A stretch of DNA of 64,000 nt from an uncultured Gemmata sp. (GTDB taxonomy: Bacteria > Planctomycetota > Planctomycetia > Gemmatales > Gemmataceae). The stretch is from contig CALDUT010000004.1 in NCBI GenBank assembly GCA_937924775.1, forward strand, positions 294,665-358,664, written 5' to 3'. Shown here one piece after another: positions 55,166 through 63,828 of the stretch. The notes beneath the pieces were generated by a model. That model did no database searches, had not been told where the DNA came from, and worked only from the letters and a program-made list of their open reading frames with translations. The position numbers and the translations under genes are program-made. Numbering within the stretch: the stretch's first letter is position 1; each line of letters starts with the position of its first letter.

Positions 55166-55513
55166 TCAGTCGAACCATTCGTCCGCGGGGTTGAAGGATG
55201 GAACAACGATATTAAGAATGGTCATGGGCGTCAGCGCGCGATGACGCACGCCGGGGGGGATCAGCACCGCCATGCCTGGCTTCACAGCAACCCGCACCCC
55301 GTCGAGTTCCAACGCCGCGTCGGCCCCGCATTCGAGAATCACATACGTTTCGGTTTGTTCCCGGTGATAATGAACGCGCGCATCGTCTACAATCTGGACG
55401 CGATGCACACTCAATGGCGCCCCCGGGACGCCGGTAAAGGCTCGTTGCGCCCAGCCGCAGGGGCAACGGACCGCCGGCAAGCCAGCCAGATCAACAACAG
55501 TGGCCGTTGACAT
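55166..55513 (-). CDS. Small cupin-domain protein
   Basis: The 115-residue protein is a single cupin barrel. Cupin motif 1 appears as VHYHREQTETYVILE near 47-61 with two His and a Glu as metal ligands; motif 2 appears as PGMAVLIPPGVRHRAL near 79-94 with its His. It would bind a metal and a small ligand, and could be a sugar-phosphate isomerase-like enzyme or a sensor. It is first after a minus-strand series that includes the oxidoreductase genes, 32 bases from the preceding 103-residue gene, so it is probably the last gene of that transcript. Confidence 0.88.
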   Translation of the reverse strand: MSTATVVDLAGLPAVRCPCGWAQRAFTGVPGAPLSVHRVQIVDDARVHYHREQTETYVILECGADAALELDGVRVAVKPGMAVLIPPGVRHRALTPMTILNIVVPSFNPADEWFD

Positions 55514-55545
55514 GAGGGGAGGCCCAATGGAGACGCGGGGTGAAG

Positions 55546-55857
55546 CTACATCACCCGGTCGTGGGCCCAGGCCCAGCGGCGACCGGTAGGGAATTCTTTG
55601 TATTCCGAAACTGTCGGTTCGTGAATGGTGGCTGGGTCGAAGGCGGCATTGACCAAGCGTAACAACGGCACGATGCCCGGGTCGCGGTAACCAATCCCGC
55701 GGAGTTCAAAGTAGTCTTTGTTGACGTCGATCAGTTGGTAGCGGTCGGGGAAGACGCGAACCCTCCACAGCTCACGAAGTTCCCACCGCGTGCGTTTGAC
55801 GAACTGTTGGGCCGAATCCAGATCGGTGAACTCGGCTACGGCGATGAGGGTGCTCAT
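55546..55857 (-). CDS. Small hypothetical protein
   Basis: This 103-residue acidic protein has no signal or membrane segment and no motif that I know. It has an alpha/beta pattern with a VAEFTDLDSAQQFVKR start, which resembles a small ferredoxin-like alpha/beta fold, but this is only a guess. It lies between the cupin gene (32 bases) and the pyruvate:ferredoxin oxidoreductase beta gene (91 bases) on the same strand, so a role linked to that enzyme is possible. Confidence 0.65.
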   Translation of the reverse strand: MSTLIAVAEFTDLDSAQQFVKRTRWELRELWRVRVFPDRYQLIDVNKDYFELRGIGYRDPGIVPLLRLVNAAFDPATIHEPTVSEYKEFPTGRRWAWAHDRVM

Positions 55858-55948
55858 TCGTTCTCACACAGCGAGCCCTGAGGCTCGAGGGGCGGTTGGT
55901 AATGTGCGATACGTCTCAGCTGCCGACTTATGGCTTTGAGCGACCGAG

Positions 55949-57613
55949 TCAGCGTAATCCGGCAAGTTCTTGCAGCAGCCGCCAGTTTTCCAGGCGATCT
56001 TGCTTGGCGGCCAGGAGGGTGGGCGAGGGGTTGCCGTCTTTGTCGAAGTGTTTGACGAAGCGGCCTTCGCTGCGGGCGAAGTCGATGAAGGTAATCTCCT
56101 GGCCGGTTTTGGGATGGATGTACCAATCGCCGGTTTTGTTGGGGTTGCCATCGAGTGACAAGCGGCTTTTGATCGTGTCGCCTTTGCGCGGATCGTAAAT
56201 CAGTAACGGGAAGGCCCGGGTATCGACCGCCAGCCGGGCTTGCTCGCCGGCCATGTTGTCGGCGACACCGTGTTCGGGCTGGCAGGTGGTGTAGCAACAA
56301 ACGATCGCCGGGCCATCGAATTCCAACGCTCCCAGCACCGACTTGTAGAAGTGATTGACGTGGGCCGCAGTCGTCTGAGCGACGTAGGTTCGCGGGTGCA
56401 TCATGGCGATCTGGGCGATTTCTTTGCGGCGTTCCTGTTTGCCACCAAACACATTGCCGTGAACGCTCATTTTGGTGTTCTGGCCGGTGAAGCTCGCGGT
56501 ACTCGCCTGCCCGCCCGTGTTTGAGTACACCTGCGTATCCAGCACGAACACTTTGATGTTCATGCCGCTGGCGAGCATCCGCGACAGGGCTTGGAAGCCA
56601 ATGTCGTACATGGCGCCATCACCCCCCACTACCCACAACGGTTTGTCCTTCCAGCCCATCTGGTCCCAGCGCATCCGCACCCCGATAGCATAGGTCGGAG
56701 CGTTCTCAAAGAGCGAATTGGTCCACGGCACCATATAGGGGTTGTATGGGTAGGTGGACGTATACACCGTGTTACAACCGGTGGCGGCGACAATACCCCA
56801 TTGATCGGCATACTTGGAACCGGTGGCGGCACAGAGCATCCGCAGCGCGGTTCCCTCGCCGCAACCGGCGCAGGAGCCAGCGCCACCGGTGTAGATGTGT
56901 GCTTGCTCTTTGAGCATAATATCAATGAGGAGGTTGCCGCTGATGAATTTGTCGTTGCTCGGCCCCATGTTTTTGAAGTAGCGGTGGCTTTTGCGGGCTT
57001 GGAGCATAACCTCATCGGTTTTGGGTACCATTTTCAGAGCGTCGTCGTCACACACGGTGACGCATTCCGCACAGCCTTTGCATTTCGAGGGGTCGATGAT
57101 GATTTGGAACAGGCCCCCAACGCCGTGTTTCTTCACCCCACTGTCGTAGTACTTTTTGGTTTTCGCCCATTGGGCCCGGTACATGGCACGATCGGCTTCA
57201 GGGATGGCTTGCAGTTTCGCTTCCCATTCATCTTCACCGAGAACTTTGCCCAAAATCGCGGTATCCGGGCACTCAGTGACGCAATCCATACAGCCAGTGC
57301 AGTTCTCCGGTTTATACTCCGGAATTTCGGGGGCGATGTAGGAGAAGTCGCGCAGCGATGCGGTGCCCGCGGGAATCAGCGATCGAGCTACTGATAAATC
57401 CGCCGGCAGCTCTTTTTCCCCGTACCCTTCTTCATAACCGCGGATGATACGATCGTTGAAGTCGATGACATCCAGCAGCGGCAGACTTTTCGCCGTCTTG
57501 AGATGGACTAGGCGATAGGGCCGGTCGATGGTCGTGCCGTAGCAGTTGTTGTTGAAGGGGTCTTTGTCGCTGGCTTCATTCATCGAGGGAGCCGTGGGGA
57601 GAGTCGCCATCAT
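55949..57613 (-). CDS. Pyruvate:ferredoxin oxidoreductase, fused delta (ferredoxin) and beta (TPP) part
   Basis: The 554-residue protein has two [4Fe-4S] ferredoxin motifs: Cys105/108/111/115 and Cys178/181/184/188. Next comes the thiamine diphosphate domain with CAGCGE (Cys248/251) and Cys280, which bind a further [4Fe-4S] cluster, and GDGAMYDIG at 331-339 with NTGG at 365-368, which bind TPP and Mg2+. It makes one half of the enzyme that converts pyruvate and CoA into acetyl-CoA, CO2 and reduced ferredoxin; the alpha-gamma half is the gene directly upstream (gap 74 bases). It probably works in the cytoplasm under low oxygen. A possible earlier Met gives a short extension at the start. Confidence 0.93.
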   Translation of the reverse strand: MMATLPTAPSMNEASDKDPFNNNCYGTTIDRPYRLVHLKTAKSLPLLDVIDFNDRIIRGYEEGYGEKELPADLSVARSLIPAGTASLRDFSYIAPEIPEYKPENCTGCMDCVTECPDTAILGKVLGEDEWEAKLQAIPEADRAMYRAQWAKTKKYYDSGVKKHGVGGLFQIIIDPSKCKGCAECVTVCDDDALKMVPKTDEVMLQARKSHRYFKNMGPSNDKFISGNLLIDIMLKEQAHIYTGGAGSCAGCGEGTALRMLCAATGSKYADQWGIVAATGCNTVYTSTYPYNPYMVPWTNSLFENAPTYAIGVRMRWDQMGWKDKPLWVVGGDGAMYDIGFQALSRMLASGMNIKVFVLDTQVYSNTGGQASTASFTGQNTKMSVHGNVFGGKQERRKEIAQIAMMHPRTYVAQTTAAHVNHFYKSVLGALEFDGPAIVCCYTTCQPEHGVADNMAGEQARLAVDTRAFPLLIYDPRKGDTIKSRLSLDGNPNKTGDWYIHPKTGQEITFIDFARSEGRFVKHFDKDGNPSPTLLAAKQDRLENWRLLQELAGLR

Positions 57614-57687
57614 GATGCGGGTTCCTGTCAGGGGTTCTGGGCGGGTGAGTCGGGGAGACGATGTCGGCCAGCCTGGCGACGATCACG

Positions 57688-59676
57688 CTAGAGGCCTTCG
57701 ATAATGCTGCGGGGAATTTCCCGCATTTCATCGCGACCGCGGCGAATGCAGCGCATGTTGTCTTGAATCACCTGTTCACCGCGTTTGCCGAAGTATTTTC
57801 GCAACGCTTTCTCGACGCCGGCTTCGACTTGGGCTTCGCTCATCTGGGCTTGTTGGGCATAGGGGGTGAGTTTGAGGAAGGCCCCCAGGAGTACAATTCC
57901 CTGCATCCGCATTTGCAGGTCGGGCTCGTTGGCTTCCTCCCGAGCGATGCGGACCATGTCGCAGTAGTAAACCCGGATGTGGTTATCGCGGATGGTCTTT
58001 TGGTTTTCGGGGGGGATACGGCTCCAAACGTCGCGGGGATCGGTATACGGCGACTGCATAAAGATCGCGCCGCCGGGCACAAGGCCTTTGAGGGTCAGAG
58101 AGCTGAGGATGGCGGTCGGGTCGTTGATACACAACAATTCCACCTTCTCCAATTCCGAGTGCAGGTTGATGTGCGTGTCGGCAATGGTGAGGTAGTAGGT
58201 GGTGGGCAGCCCCTTTTTCTCCGAACCATATTTGGGATAGGCTTGTACGTCTTTCCCGAAGACATTTCCGGCGATGGTGGCGATGATCTTGTTGGTGGTG
58301 ACGGAACCGAAGCCGCCGACTGAGTGGCCGCGCATGGAAAAGCCGCCGGGGGGGCGCAGGTCGGGGTCTTCCTTGCGGGGCAGCGCGGTTTTGTGGTCGA
58401 TGCCCAGCGAGAAGAAATGGGGGCCGTCGATCATCATATTGTGGAAGGCGGCGATGATGTCGCCGGGACGGACATCGCGGCTGCCCAGGCCCGCGGCCCC
58501 GTGGTAAACGCGTGGCGGGGGTGTGGTGAGTTTTTCTTGCCCGTTTTGCCCCAGTACGGCGTCATAAAAAGCCGCTTTGATCTCGCGAGTGAGATGGTTG
58601 CCGGTGGTGGAGAGCGGATCGTCCATGCGTTCGAGAATCGTGACGGCTTGGCAGCCGCGGAGAGCCTGGACAATCTCCGCTGCGGGGAAGGGCCGGAACA
58701 CGAACACCGTCAGACAGCCAGCGTTGATGTTCTTGACATCCCGGAGGTAATCGACGGTGGCTTTGGCCGTCTCCATGTAACAACCCATGCCCACCAGAAT
58801 GTAGTCGGCATCCGCGCAGCGGTAGGCTTCGACCGGTCCATAGCGGCGACCGGTTTTGCGGGCGAAGTCGTCGAAGGCCTCCTGCAACTTTTCCGGGATT
58901 TGATCGTAGTACCAGCGCTGGGCGATTTTCCCTTTCATGTACGAGTCTTGATTCTGCACCACCCCGGACATCATCGGATTGGCCGGGTCCATGAGGTTGA
59001 GGAGCTTGTCTTTCGGATCGCCCACGAATTCCTTCATGAATTCAGGCTCGGGCAACCGGACCGTTTCCACGGTGTGGGTGGTGAGGAAGCCATCCTGAAT
59101 GTTGAAAAATGGGGTTTGTGTAGCTTCGGCAACGCGGCGGGCGATGAGGCAGAAATCAGCAGCTTCCTGGGCATTGCGGGCGAAGAGCATCCCCCAGCCG
59201 CAATCGGCCACGCTCATGACGTCGTCATGCCCGGCGTGTACATTGAGGCCTTGGCTGGTCAAGGCCCGAGCGCCGATGTTCATCACCACCGGCAGCCGTT
59301 TGCCGCTGATGGTGTACAGCACTTCCTTCATCAGCACCAATCCTTGACCGCTGGTGAAGTTGGTAACGCGGCCCCCCGCGACGGCAAAGCCCTCGCACAC
59401 CGCGGCGGCGGAATGCTCGCTTTCCGGTTCAAAGAACATAAGGGTATCGCCCCAGAGGTTCTTGACCCCGTTCATCACCGCGGCATTGAAACCACCGCCC
59501 ATCGTTGTCGAGCTGGTGATGGGATAAGCGCCGGCGGCTTGGCTAATGCGGGTTTCCACATGAACCACCGCCTCGGCTCCATCGCAGGTGGTGGGGATGC
59601 CGGGATACTGGTAGGACGGTTCGACCGGTTGTTGTTCACTGATGCGGGCGGGGCGTTCGGCAATGGCAACGCTCAT
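57688..59676 (-). CDS. Pyruvate:ferredoxin oxidoreductase, fused alpha-gamma part
   Basis: The 662-residue protein contains the alpha domains (about 25-400) with DGAEAVVHVETRIS, GAYPITSSTTMG, FTSGQGLVLM and an IGARALTSQGLNVHAGHDD stretch, followed by the gamma domain (about 440-640) with GGFGSVTTNKIIA and QAYPKYGSEKKG. In most single-chain enzymes these and the ferredoxin and TPP parts lie on one polypeptide of about 1170 residues. Here they are split between this gene and the next one. Both parts keep all the expected motifs, so the enzyme should be active. Confidence 0.93.
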   Translation of the reverse strand: MSVAIAERPARISEQQPVEPSYQYPGIPTTCDGAEAVVHVETRISQAAGAYPITSSTTMGGGFNAAVMNGVKNLWGDTLMFFEPESEHSAAAVCEGFAVAGGRVTNFTSGQGLVLMKEVLYTISGKRLPVVMNIGARALTSQGLNVHAGHDDVMSVADCGWGMLFARNAQEAADFCLIARRVAEATQTPFFNIQDGFLTTHTVETVRLPEPEFMKEFVGDPKDKLLNLMDPANPMMSGVVQNQDSYMKGKIAQRWYYDQIPEKLQEAFDDFARKTGRRYGPVEAYRCADADYILVGMGCYMETAKATVDYLRDVKNINAGCLTVFVFRPFPAAEIVQALRGCQAVTILERMDDPLSTTGNHLTREIKAAFYDAVLGQNGQEKLTTPPPRVYHGAAGLGSRDVRPGDIIAAFHNMMIDGPHFFSLGIDHKTALPRKEDPDLRPPGGFSMRGHSVGGFGSVTTNKIIATIAGNVFGKDVQAYPKYGSEKKGLPTTYYLTIADTHINLHSELEKVELLCINDPTAILSSLTLKGLVPGGAIFMQSPYTDPRDVWSRIPPENQKTIRDNHIRVYYCDMVRIAREEANEPDLQMRMQGIVLLGAFLKLTPYAQQAQMSEAQVEAGVEKALRKYFGKRGEQVIQDNMRCIRRGRDEMREIPRSIIEGL

Positions 59677-59760
59677 GGAGAGTGACCTTTTTTACGGACG
59701 TAGGAACCAACCTCGCGGACACGAAGGAGGAATCTTCCACACCGCCGCCGGCGACACGAC

Positions 59761-60132
59761 TCAGCGTTTGTCGCGGCGGAATACGAGGGAGAGGTAACGT
59801 GGATCGTCGATGTCAGGGAAACTCGAGGGCCGGTGAGGGCTGCCCGGTTGGCCGGGGCACCACCGTAGTACACCGCCTTCCAGGCGGTAGATGCAGTGCG
59901 AGCAACAGCCGACATGGTGAGCCGGTCCGGTTTCGATGTGCATATCCATCTGACCGCTGGCCACCTCGAAGGTGCCCATGTAAATCGCGCCGCCGAGGAA
60001 TTCAAACGTGAAGCGGTTACCGGCGATGAGTAACCGCGCCGGCCGCGGGCCGGCGATGGAAACCCATGCTCCTTGAAGCTTTTCCCAATCGCTGCGTGTT
60101 TCACTACTGCTGGCCGCTGCAATAACCGCCAT
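59761..60132 (-). CDS. TIGR03067 domain protein
   Basis: From the ATG at 60132 the protein is 123 residues. DWEKLQGAWVSI near residues 16-27, followed by a strand-rich lipocalin-like body, fits TIGR03067, a planctomycete-enriched domain. It ends with SLVFRRDKR. A CCSHC segment near 76-80 is unusual for the family. No signal peptide is seen. It lies 84 bases upstream of the alpha-gamma oxidoreductase gene on the same strand and could be the first gene of that transcript. The function of the domain is unknown. The frame opens further upstream but without conserved sequence. Confidence 0.72.
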   Translation of the reverse strand: MAVIAAASSSETRSDWEKLQGAWVSIAGPRPARLLIAGNRFTFEFLGGAIYMGTFEVASGQMDMHIETGPAHHVGCCSHCIYRLEGGVLRWCPGQPGSPHRPSSFPDIDDPRYLSLVFRRDKR

Positions 60133-60669
60133 GACACGACTCCTGGGAGCTTCAACCACCGCCTTGCCCCAGGCTGTTGGTGATTGCCGCGCCGGTCACT
60201 GCTTGCCCCCAACCGGCGGTGCGAAGCTCCACGAGGAAGAGAACGAGAACCGGACAACAAATCACTAGTTGCGCTCAACGCGGGAACCGTCCGTCGCACA
60301 AGCCGCTCCGAAATGAGAAGAGAGAGGATCAGGGTTTCGGGCTGGTTAGAATCGACCGCTCCGAAGCCGCCGGTCCGTTCGCTCCTCACCGCGGTGAGGG
60401 TGGCAACGCCGATCAGATCCCTGTCAAGGCCAATGCCCACGATCTGCGTCAGGAATGGGGCGGGGAGAACCCACATTCCCATCGCCTTCGTGGGTCGAAT
60501 TGGATGCAGTATACGACGAACTGATGCCGGCTGCAATGAAATAGTTCGATGGTCTCATCGGGCGTTGTTCTGAGTGCCTCAGCCGCCACCTGTTGCGAAA
60601 GTGACGCGGACCCAATAGGATCGCCTTAGGGTTGTCGAAATCGAAGAACAACGTCTTCTCAAATTGATC
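60133..60669. other. 537-base gap at the boundary of the accessory region
   Basis: I see no supported gene. Short frames on both strands overlap each other and have no motif. The sequence separates the oxidoreductase operon from the region with phage and serpin fragments. Confidence 0.5.
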
Positions 60670-61542
60670 CTAGTTGCCACCCTTGTATACGGGACCTGCG
60701 GTGCCAGCCACATCCCCTGTCTGCACGAGTTCGAAGTCCTTTAGTTCCGTGGTGACATTAGCCAAGTCGCCCTTGAACGTGATAAGATATATGCCTTTTG
60801 TCGCATTGAGTTCCGTAACGGCGACGCTCCCATTCAGACCCTGAACGGCCTCGAGTTTGGTCAACAACTTCTCTCGAATGAGGTCTTTGAGATCAATGAG
60901 ATTGGAGAGCTTGCCTTTATATTTGAACTGGATCTTCCCCTTCCCAGTCAGCTCCAAGTAGTAGGTGAAGTTGCTCACGAACGCGCCCGTCGCATCGATC
61001 TGGTTCACACCTGCGCGCTTCGTCCCGCCGCTGCCGGCCACCTGCCCCGTCGCGCCCACGCCGGTAAACCCATAGCCCGCAAAGTTCACCGGCTTCGACG
61101 CCTCATTTGTATATATGTGCAAATAGTACTGCTGGGCTTTGTATGGTGCGACGAGGCATTTGGGGGGCACCCCTTGGAGCCCGTCCCAGAGTCGCAGGAG
61201 CGCTATATCGTTGACACCCACACCGTCGATTTGTTTGTAGTTGGTGTTCCGATTGATCCCAGCTTTCGGGACAGTCAGTGTGATAGGAACCACGACACCG
61301 TCTCGTGCCAGCTCGAACTTAACTTGTGTATCCTCCTTATCGACTACGACATAAGTGGCGGTCAGTACGAAATGGCCGTATCCTGACTTCAGGGGCGCTC
61401 CAGTCCCATAACCCTCGGGTTGCACGATCTTGATAACTCCGTCGTACAACCCCGGTGGCTCGACTGGGGCAGGGATGTTCGTCGCTCCCAAAACCGGTGC
61501 AAGTCGCGATTCGAGCGCCTCAGGACAGAGCTTGGGCGCCAC
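60670..61542 (-). CDS. Degenerate trypsin-like secreted protein
   Basis: The 290-residue protein starts with GTG and the ALESRLAPV motif at about 9-17, similar to LExLExRxxP segments near the start of large exported planctomycete proteins. The next part resembles an S1 trypsin domain: GHFVLTATYVV in place of VLTAAHC, so the catalytic His is Tyr, and NDIALLRLWD at about 110, in which the Asp is kept. The GDSGGP region is missing; the 120 C-terminal residues are unrelated and strand-rich. It cannot be an active protease. It might be a decayed gene or a binding protein. The upstream part on another frame (61610-61570 region) contains a potential true start, MPKTFIEKVACLA, that ends in a stop. 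Confidence 0.6.
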   Translation of the reverse strand: MAPKLCPEALESRLAPVLGATNIPAPVEPPGLYDGVIKIVQPEGYGTGAPLKSGYGHFVLTATYVVVDKEDTQVKFELARDGVVVPITLTVPKAGINRNTNYKQIDGVGVNDIALLRLWDGLQGVPPKCLVAPYKAQQYYLHIYTNEASKPVNFAGYGFTGVGATGQVAGSGGTKRAGVNQIDATGAFVSNFTYYLELTGKGKIQFKYKGKLSNLIDLKDLIREKLLTKLEAVQGLNGSVAVTELNATKGIYLITFKGDLANVTTELKDFELVQTGDVAGTAGPVYKGGN

Positions 61543-61757
61543 TTGAGTTGCGACCCGGCGGTAAGAAAATCAAGCAAGACAGGCGACCTTTTCGATGAAC
61601 GTCTTGGGCATCGAGGACTCCTCTGTGGGAAACGAACGGCTCCAATCAACCGCTGGAAGCTGTTGGTGCGATTTTATTTCGCCGCCTTCCGGTTATACGT
61701 TCACGGCGTAGTCATGAGACACCACGGAAGGACTCCAAACGGCCGATCAACGACTCG

Positions 61758-62396
61758 TCAAGGATTGGTACCGCTGCCGGAGTACCGACCCATATACAAC
61801 ACGGCGCCCGTCTTATGGTCAAACACTACATAGAGGAAAGGATGATCCGCCACGAATGTGAAGGGACGGGTAGCGGCGGACACGTTATCCGTTACGGTCA
61901 AGACAGAAGCCGCTTCCATCCCGGCCTCGTCGATACCAAACGCCACTAAGTGAGTGAACCGAGTTGGTTTCCAGGCTCTCTCCTTGAAGACTCCGGAGTA
62001 GTCACCGTCACGGAAAGTAGCGAGTGCTTCCTCGGGTAGCAGGTCGTTGGGCGACATCTTAGTTTCGATCTGGAATTTGGGAACAGCGACTGTTCCCTTC
62101 CACTCAACCGCGTCAGCAAGGATCGCGCGGAAGGTTGCGACTGACCAGTTCCGTTCGATTGACGCCAACTCACACCTCTTGAGTGGCAGGACCAGCAGCA
62201 TTGACGCATCCGTGCCGTGGTACGGTAAGAACACCGCCTGAAACGTGTCCGTTTGGCAATACCGGAACGTCAGGGGGTCTGGTAGATGCATCATCGGGAC
62301 ATCGATTGACTTCTCTGCCGTCTGGGAGAACGGTTTTCGCTTCGTGTCAGCAGCAGCGAACGGCTGGGCCCACTGGCCCTTAAAGTACGTCGTTGA
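61758..62396 (-). pseudogene. C-terminal serpin fragment
   Basis: The frame is open from 62396 and has a first Met at 62294. Translated from 62390 it reads YFKGQWAQPF, KPFSQTAEKSIDVPMMH, FQAVFLPYHG, SMLLVLP, then the hinge and reactive loop DEAGMEAASVLTV, and the C-terminal signature ADHPFLYVVFDHKTGAVLYMGR, which identify a serpin protease inhibitor. Serpins are about 380 residues; only about the last 210 are present. The N-terminal half and signal peptide are absent and the upstream codons run into a stop at 62397-62399. It is a truncated gene and probably not functional, although the reactive loop is intact. Confidence 0.8.
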
Positions 62397-62691
62397 TCAC
62401 GTCGCGGCGGTCGATGGACAGCATCAGCCCGTAGGTGTCGGCCCGGTTCGAGTACGTCTCGTTGCCGAGCGTGCCGTGCTTAATCTCGCCGTCCGGGGCC
62501 ACCTCCTCGTACTCCATCTCGTCGAGCAGCCGGTGGCTGGTGACGGTCTTGAAGTCGCTGACGTTTCGCACGGCGCAGACGTTCCGCCAGGTGCGTTCGA
62601 CGGAGAAGAAGCCGTCGAGCAGGAACTTGTTGGCGACGTTCGACAGGATGCCGCCGATGTTCTTAGTGCGTGGATCGGAGCGATTCGACAA
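62380..62691 (-). pseudogene. Phage major capsid-like protein fragment
   Basis: This 103-residue frame is truncated at both ends. From about residue 11 (NIGGILSNVANKFLLDGFF) to residue 100 (GLMLSIDRRDVIND) it resembles the major head protein of Mu-like (gpT-type) phages, with the NETYSNRADTYG segment. The last two codons are from the joined serpin sequence and then a stop. The first ten codons overlap the end of the nuclease gene. A complete capsid protein would be about 300-700 residues, so it is a remnant. Confidence 0.6.
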
Positions 62692-63775
62692 AGTTCATTG
62701 CGAGTCTAAGCCGTCGGCAGGCTTCCGACCAATCTAACAATCCTTGCGAACTCAGTGGCAGCCAGGAACGGTTATCGGAATCAAAGCGGAATTCAGCGAC
62801 TGCAGCGGAATCTCCACCGATAAACCGACCGGCCTTCTGAATATTGATGCGTCCTTGCCAAAGTGGTTGTGATGCCAGATGACTCACTTGATGGAATAAC
62901 TCATGCATCTGCTGGGCGTTCACTTTCGCTTTGCCGTCGGCATGTGAGATGTTGGCGATTCGGAAATAGAGCTTCTGTGCATCCGTCAATTGAAGCCAAC
63001 CTTCAACAGGACGGGGGTCCAGATTCGTCCAACCCCATGCACAGACCATCTCGCCTCCACGCTGATTCGGCTGATAACTCCATTGCGGATAGGGATGACG
63101 AACGAGTTCCTTAGCCTCATGCAGATGGATCAACCACGAACAGATGGCGTTGTAGAATCCCTCCATCGCTTGCCGGGTCCACTCTGTCGGCGGCAAGATC
63201 TGATAGCTTTCTGTTTTGGTTTGCATAGCTTGCAGATGCTGTCGAAACTGCAAAATGATCTGATCCTCAATTTCGGGATGCTGGTTTAAGATCGTGAGGA
63301 CTTGTTCCCGCATCATGACACCACATAAGTCGGGCGACGGCCGACGATGGGGCGATTCGTTGCCGGTCTTGAGATAAACCGCATGAATCAAGAGGTTATG
63401 ATTCGCTGCCGAGCGGATTTGTGAGACCACTTGGCGATAGCGGGCGATTTGTCCGGAATGCTCGTGGGTAGTGACCTTGTCCTCAATTACGACTGCCAAG
63501 CGACGATTGACTAGGACGAGTATATCAATCCCTTGGATTTGGGTATCGACGGTCACTTCGGTGATCGGTTCGTGGTCCGCCAAGCCGACAACATTTGTCG
63601 CTTGAGCTGAACAGGAAATGACTTCACGCAGGAATTGTTCGCCCAGTGCGTTCATCTTGGGATGACACACGCGGTAGCGAGGATCAGCCCATTCGAGCAA
63701 GTAGGCAAGCACCGCATCTTGAGCCAGTTCGGAACGAGCATGCGTGAAAAGATTTGGTAGCGTTTTGGATGTCAT
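62663..63775 (-). CDS. PD-(D/E)XK nuclease superfamily protein
   Basis: The 370-residue protein has the nuclease core GIDILVLVNRRLAVVIEDK at about 82-100, in which the Asp and the ExK pair are the expected catalytic residues, followed by THEHSGQIARYRQV, typical of the PDDEXK_4 family (PF14281). The C-terminal 200 residues have conserved-looking segments without known motif. It has no signal. Members occur often in defence islands and near mobile elements. Codon use and composition look less GC-rich than the neighbouring genes, which suggests transfer. It is inserted between fragments of phage portal and capsid genes, all on the same strand, and is itself complete. Confidence 0.82.
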   Translation of the reverse strand: MTSKTLPNLFTHARSELAQDAVLAYLLEWADPRYRVCHPKMNALGEQFLREVISCSAQATNVVGLADHEPITEVTVDTQIQGIDILVLVNRRLAVVIEDKVTTHEHSGQIARYRQVVSQIRSAANHNLLIHAVYLKTGNESPHRRPSPDLCGVMMREQVLTILNQHPEIEDQIILQFRQHLQAMQTKTESYQILPPTEWTRQAMEGFYNAICSWLIHLHEAKELVRHPYPQWSYQPNQRGGEMVCAWGWTNLDPRPVEGWLQLTDAQKLYFRIANISHADGKAKVNAQQMHELFHQVSHLASQPLWQGRINIQKAGRFIGGDSAAVAEFRFDSDNRSWLPLSSQGLLDWSEACRRLRLAMNFVESLRSTH

Positions 63776-63828
63776 CGCTCATTCCAATCCACTTTGAACT
63801 CCGGTAGAAATCAAGTACATCGTATACC

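Noticed and set aside
58324..59685. Open frame of 453 codons on the plus strand opposite the alpha-gamma oxidoreductase gene
   Set aside because: It mirrors a strongly conserved enzyme gene and shows low-complexity His/Gly/Asp content typical of antisense translation.
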